NCBI GenBank assembly: GCA_009779335.1
Contig: WREM01000067.1
Location: 1-6,328, forward strand
DNA length: 6,328 bases
Direction: 5' to 3'
Origin: Streptococcaceae bacterium
Lineage (GTDB): Bacteria > Bacillota > Bacilli > Lactobacillales > Streptococcaceae
Below the pieces are notes generated by a model. The model was not told the origin of the DNA. It saw only the letters and a list, made by a program, of their open reading frames with translations, and did no database searches. Of this stretch, positions 5,037 to 6,328 are shown piece by piece; within the stretch, counting starts at the first letter, position 1, and every line of letters begins with the position of its first letter. The position numbers were made by a program, and so were the translations under genes.

Positions 5037-6252
5037 AATTTTTTTCATTTACATTTTCTTCTCTTATGATGACTTTCTTGACATCTGTTTGACTTGGTGT
5101 TTCAAACATAATGTCCATCATGACTTCTTCAATGATTGATCGAAGACCACGAGCTCCAGTCTTTCTTTCAATGGCTTTTTCAGCAATGGCAACCAAAGCT
5201 TCTTCTTCAAATTCAAGTTGGACACCATCATAAGCCATAAGTTGTTGATATTGCTTGACAAGTGCGTTCTTTGGTTTGGTCAGAATATGAATCAAATCTT
5301 CTTTAGTTAATTGCTCAAGGGCTGTCACAACAGGAAGGCGTCCGATAAATTCAGGAATAAGTCCAAATTTTTGAATGTCTTCTGCGATGATTTCTTGCAT
5401 ATAAGAGTCTTGCTCAGATAATGTTTTATTATTATTAGAGCCAAATCCGATAACTTTCTCCCCTAGACGCTGTTTAACAATGTCTTCAATTCCATCGAAC
5501 GCTCCACCTACTATAAACAGAATGTTTTTTGTATCAATCTGCAACATTTCTTGATTAGGGTGCTTGCGTCCGCCTTGCGGGGGAACTGAAGCTATTGTTC
5601 CTTCAATGATTTTGAGCAAGGCTTGCTGTACTCCTTCTCCTGATACATCACGAGTAATAGAGACATTTTCTGACTTCTTAGCGATTTTGTCGATTTCATC
5701 AATATAGATAATTCCATATTCTGCTCGTTCGATATTAAAATCACTGGCTTGCATGAGTTTCAATAGGATATTTTCGACGTCTTCTCCCACATAGCCTGCT
5801 TCTGTCAGACTTGTGGCATCAGCGATGGCGAAGGGAACATTGAGTGATTTCGCCAAGGTCTGTGCAAGAAATGTCTTCCCTGATCCTGTTGGTCCAATCA
5901 ATAAAACATTGGATTTTTGAATTTCAACATCACTGTCTGATTCTTCTTGCTTGACGATAATTCTCTTGTAGTGGTTATATACTGCCACAGATAAAGCTTT
6001 TTTTGCTTGTTCCTGACCGATGACATATTCATTAAGGAAATCAAACATTTCCTTAGGTTTTCTGACTTCAACTTCAAAATCTTGAACAACTTCTGCATCA
6101 TGAAGGTCGTCTTGCAACACTTCAACAGAAAGCTCAATACATTCATTACAGATGAAAGCTCCATTCCCTGCAATCATTCTGCGATTGTCTTCGTTTGATT
6201 TTCCACAAAAAGAACAATAAATTTGAGGTTGGTTTGTATTATCTTCTGACAT
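5035..6252 (-). CDS. clpX: ClpX, ATPase and substrate-recognition subunit of the ClpXP protease
   Basis: ClpX is a cytoplasmic AAA+ ring ATPase that recognises tagged or damaged proteins, unfolds them and feeds them to ClpP. The 405-residue protein is full length. The N-terminal C4 zinc finger has Cys13, Cys16, Cys35 and Cys38. The AAA+ core shows Walker A GPTGSGKT (120-127), pore-1 loop GYVG (153-156), Walker B IIYIDEID (181-188), the RKH loop (229-231), the ClpP-docking tripeptide IGF (268-270), the arginine finger in EFIGRLP (Arg305) and sensor 2 in GARGLRS (366-372). The IGF loop shows it works with ClpP, which is not in the window. The ATG has only a poor Shine-Dalgarno (GAGAAA). No CtsR repeat (GGTCAAA type) is visible in the 76 bases upstream. 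In relatives, clpX usually follows folA and precedes the GTPase gene ysxC; here it is followed by a terminator and narK. Confidence 0.98.
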   Translation of the reverse strand: MSEDNTNQPQIYCSFCGKSNEDNRRMIAGNGAFICNECIELSVEVLQDDLHDAEVVQDFEVEVRKPKEMFDFLNEYVIGQEQAKKALSVAVYNHYKRIIVKQEESDSDVEIQKSNVLLIGPTGSGKTFLAQTLAKSLNVPFAIADATSLTEAGYVGEDVENILLKLMQASDFNIERAEYGIIYIDEIDKIAKKSENVSITRDVSGEGVQQALLKIIEGTIASVPPQGGRKHPNQEMLQIDTKNILFIVGGAFDGIEDIVKQRLGEKVIGFGSNNNKTLSEQDSYMQEIIAEDIQKFGLIPEFIGRLPVVTALEQLTKEDLIHILTKPKNALVKQYQQLMAYDGVQLEFEEEALVAIAEKAIERKTGARGLRSIIEEVMMDIMFETPSQTDVKKVIIREENVNEKN

Positions 6253-6328
6253 TATTTCAATTTCTCATTTCTTCTTAAAAAAGTGTACCTGAAAAGGCAT
6301 GAATAGAGTTCACAATATTTGTAAAAGC
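6252..6328 (-). other. Region upstream of clpX, possibly the end of a preceding gene
   Basis: Two minus-strand frames remain open from the right edge. One runs 24 codons to a TAA at 6254-6252 that shares its last A with the clpX ATG (TAATG) and ends YTFLRRNEKLK. That ending loosely resembles the last strand of dihydrofolate reductase, the usual upstream neighbour of clpX in streptococci and lactococci. Its earlier residues (FYKYCELYSCLF) do not look like that family. The other frame runs 17 codons to TAA at 6277-6275 with ordinary codons. No convincing promoter, operator or strong ribosome binding site is seen. Too little is visible to choose. Confidence 0.2.

Noticed and set aside
5898..6198. 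Open frames on both strands overlapping the clpX N-terminal region
   Set aside because: They overlap the zinc-finger and linker codons of clpX, whose frame is intact and conserved.
6253..6328. CtsR or CIRCE heat-shock operator upstream of clpX
   Set aside because: No GGTCAAA-type direct repeat and no CIRCE inverted repeat can be found in the visible 76 bases.

Overview
The window reads as ordinary chromosomal DNA from a low-GC Firmicute, most likely a Lactococcus or close relative. The basis is AT-rich DNA with strong A/T-ended codon use, AAGGAG-type ribosome binding sites, extended -10 promoters, and proteins that resemble, from memory, lactococcal and streptococcal homologues. The triosephosphate isomerase looks especially lactococcal. 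No database search could be run, so genus is an inference and species is not called. All supported genes lie on the minus strand, so transcription runs from right to left. There is no RNA gene, insertion sequence, CRISPR array or phage gene, and no intergenic gap reaches 300 bases.

In transcription order: 6328-6253 is a short stretch upstream of clpX that may hold the end of another gene. Next is clpX (6252-5035), the complete ATPase/unfoldase of the ClpXP protease, closed by a hairpin terminator that overlaps its stop codon. An extended -10 promoter then precedes a NarK/NasA-type nitrate/nitrite transporter gene (4942-3719). After a second hairpin come three tightly packed genes: a long-chain polyprenyl diphosphate synthase with a TTG start (3644-2658), a MenA/UbiA-family prenyltransferase one base later (2656-1751), and a small DUF1801-like protein 22 bases later (1728-1300). 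Then tpiA (1210-452) has its own ribosome binding site, a candidate extended -10 promoter and a strong terminator. Last is the 5' part of coaA, pantothenate kinase (399 to the left edge), whose -10 box sits so close to its ATG that the mRNA is probably leaderless.

Functionally, the middle block is a quinone module. The synthase makes the isoprenoid tail and MenA joins it to 1,4-dihydroxy-2-naphthoate on the way to menaquinone. A nitrate/nitrite porter stands directly upstream and a putative frataxin-like protein directly downstream. This suggests an anaerobic or respiratory theme, but no nitrate or nitrite reductase is encoded here. The flanking genes (clpX, tpiA, coaA) are housekeeping genes for proteolysis, glycolysis and coenzyme A synthesis.

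I found no clear undescribed system. The points most worth a second look are the leaderless coaA start, the transporter plus menaquinone arrangement, the uncharacterised DUF1801-like member, and the nearly identical promoter/leader segments of narK and tpiA.
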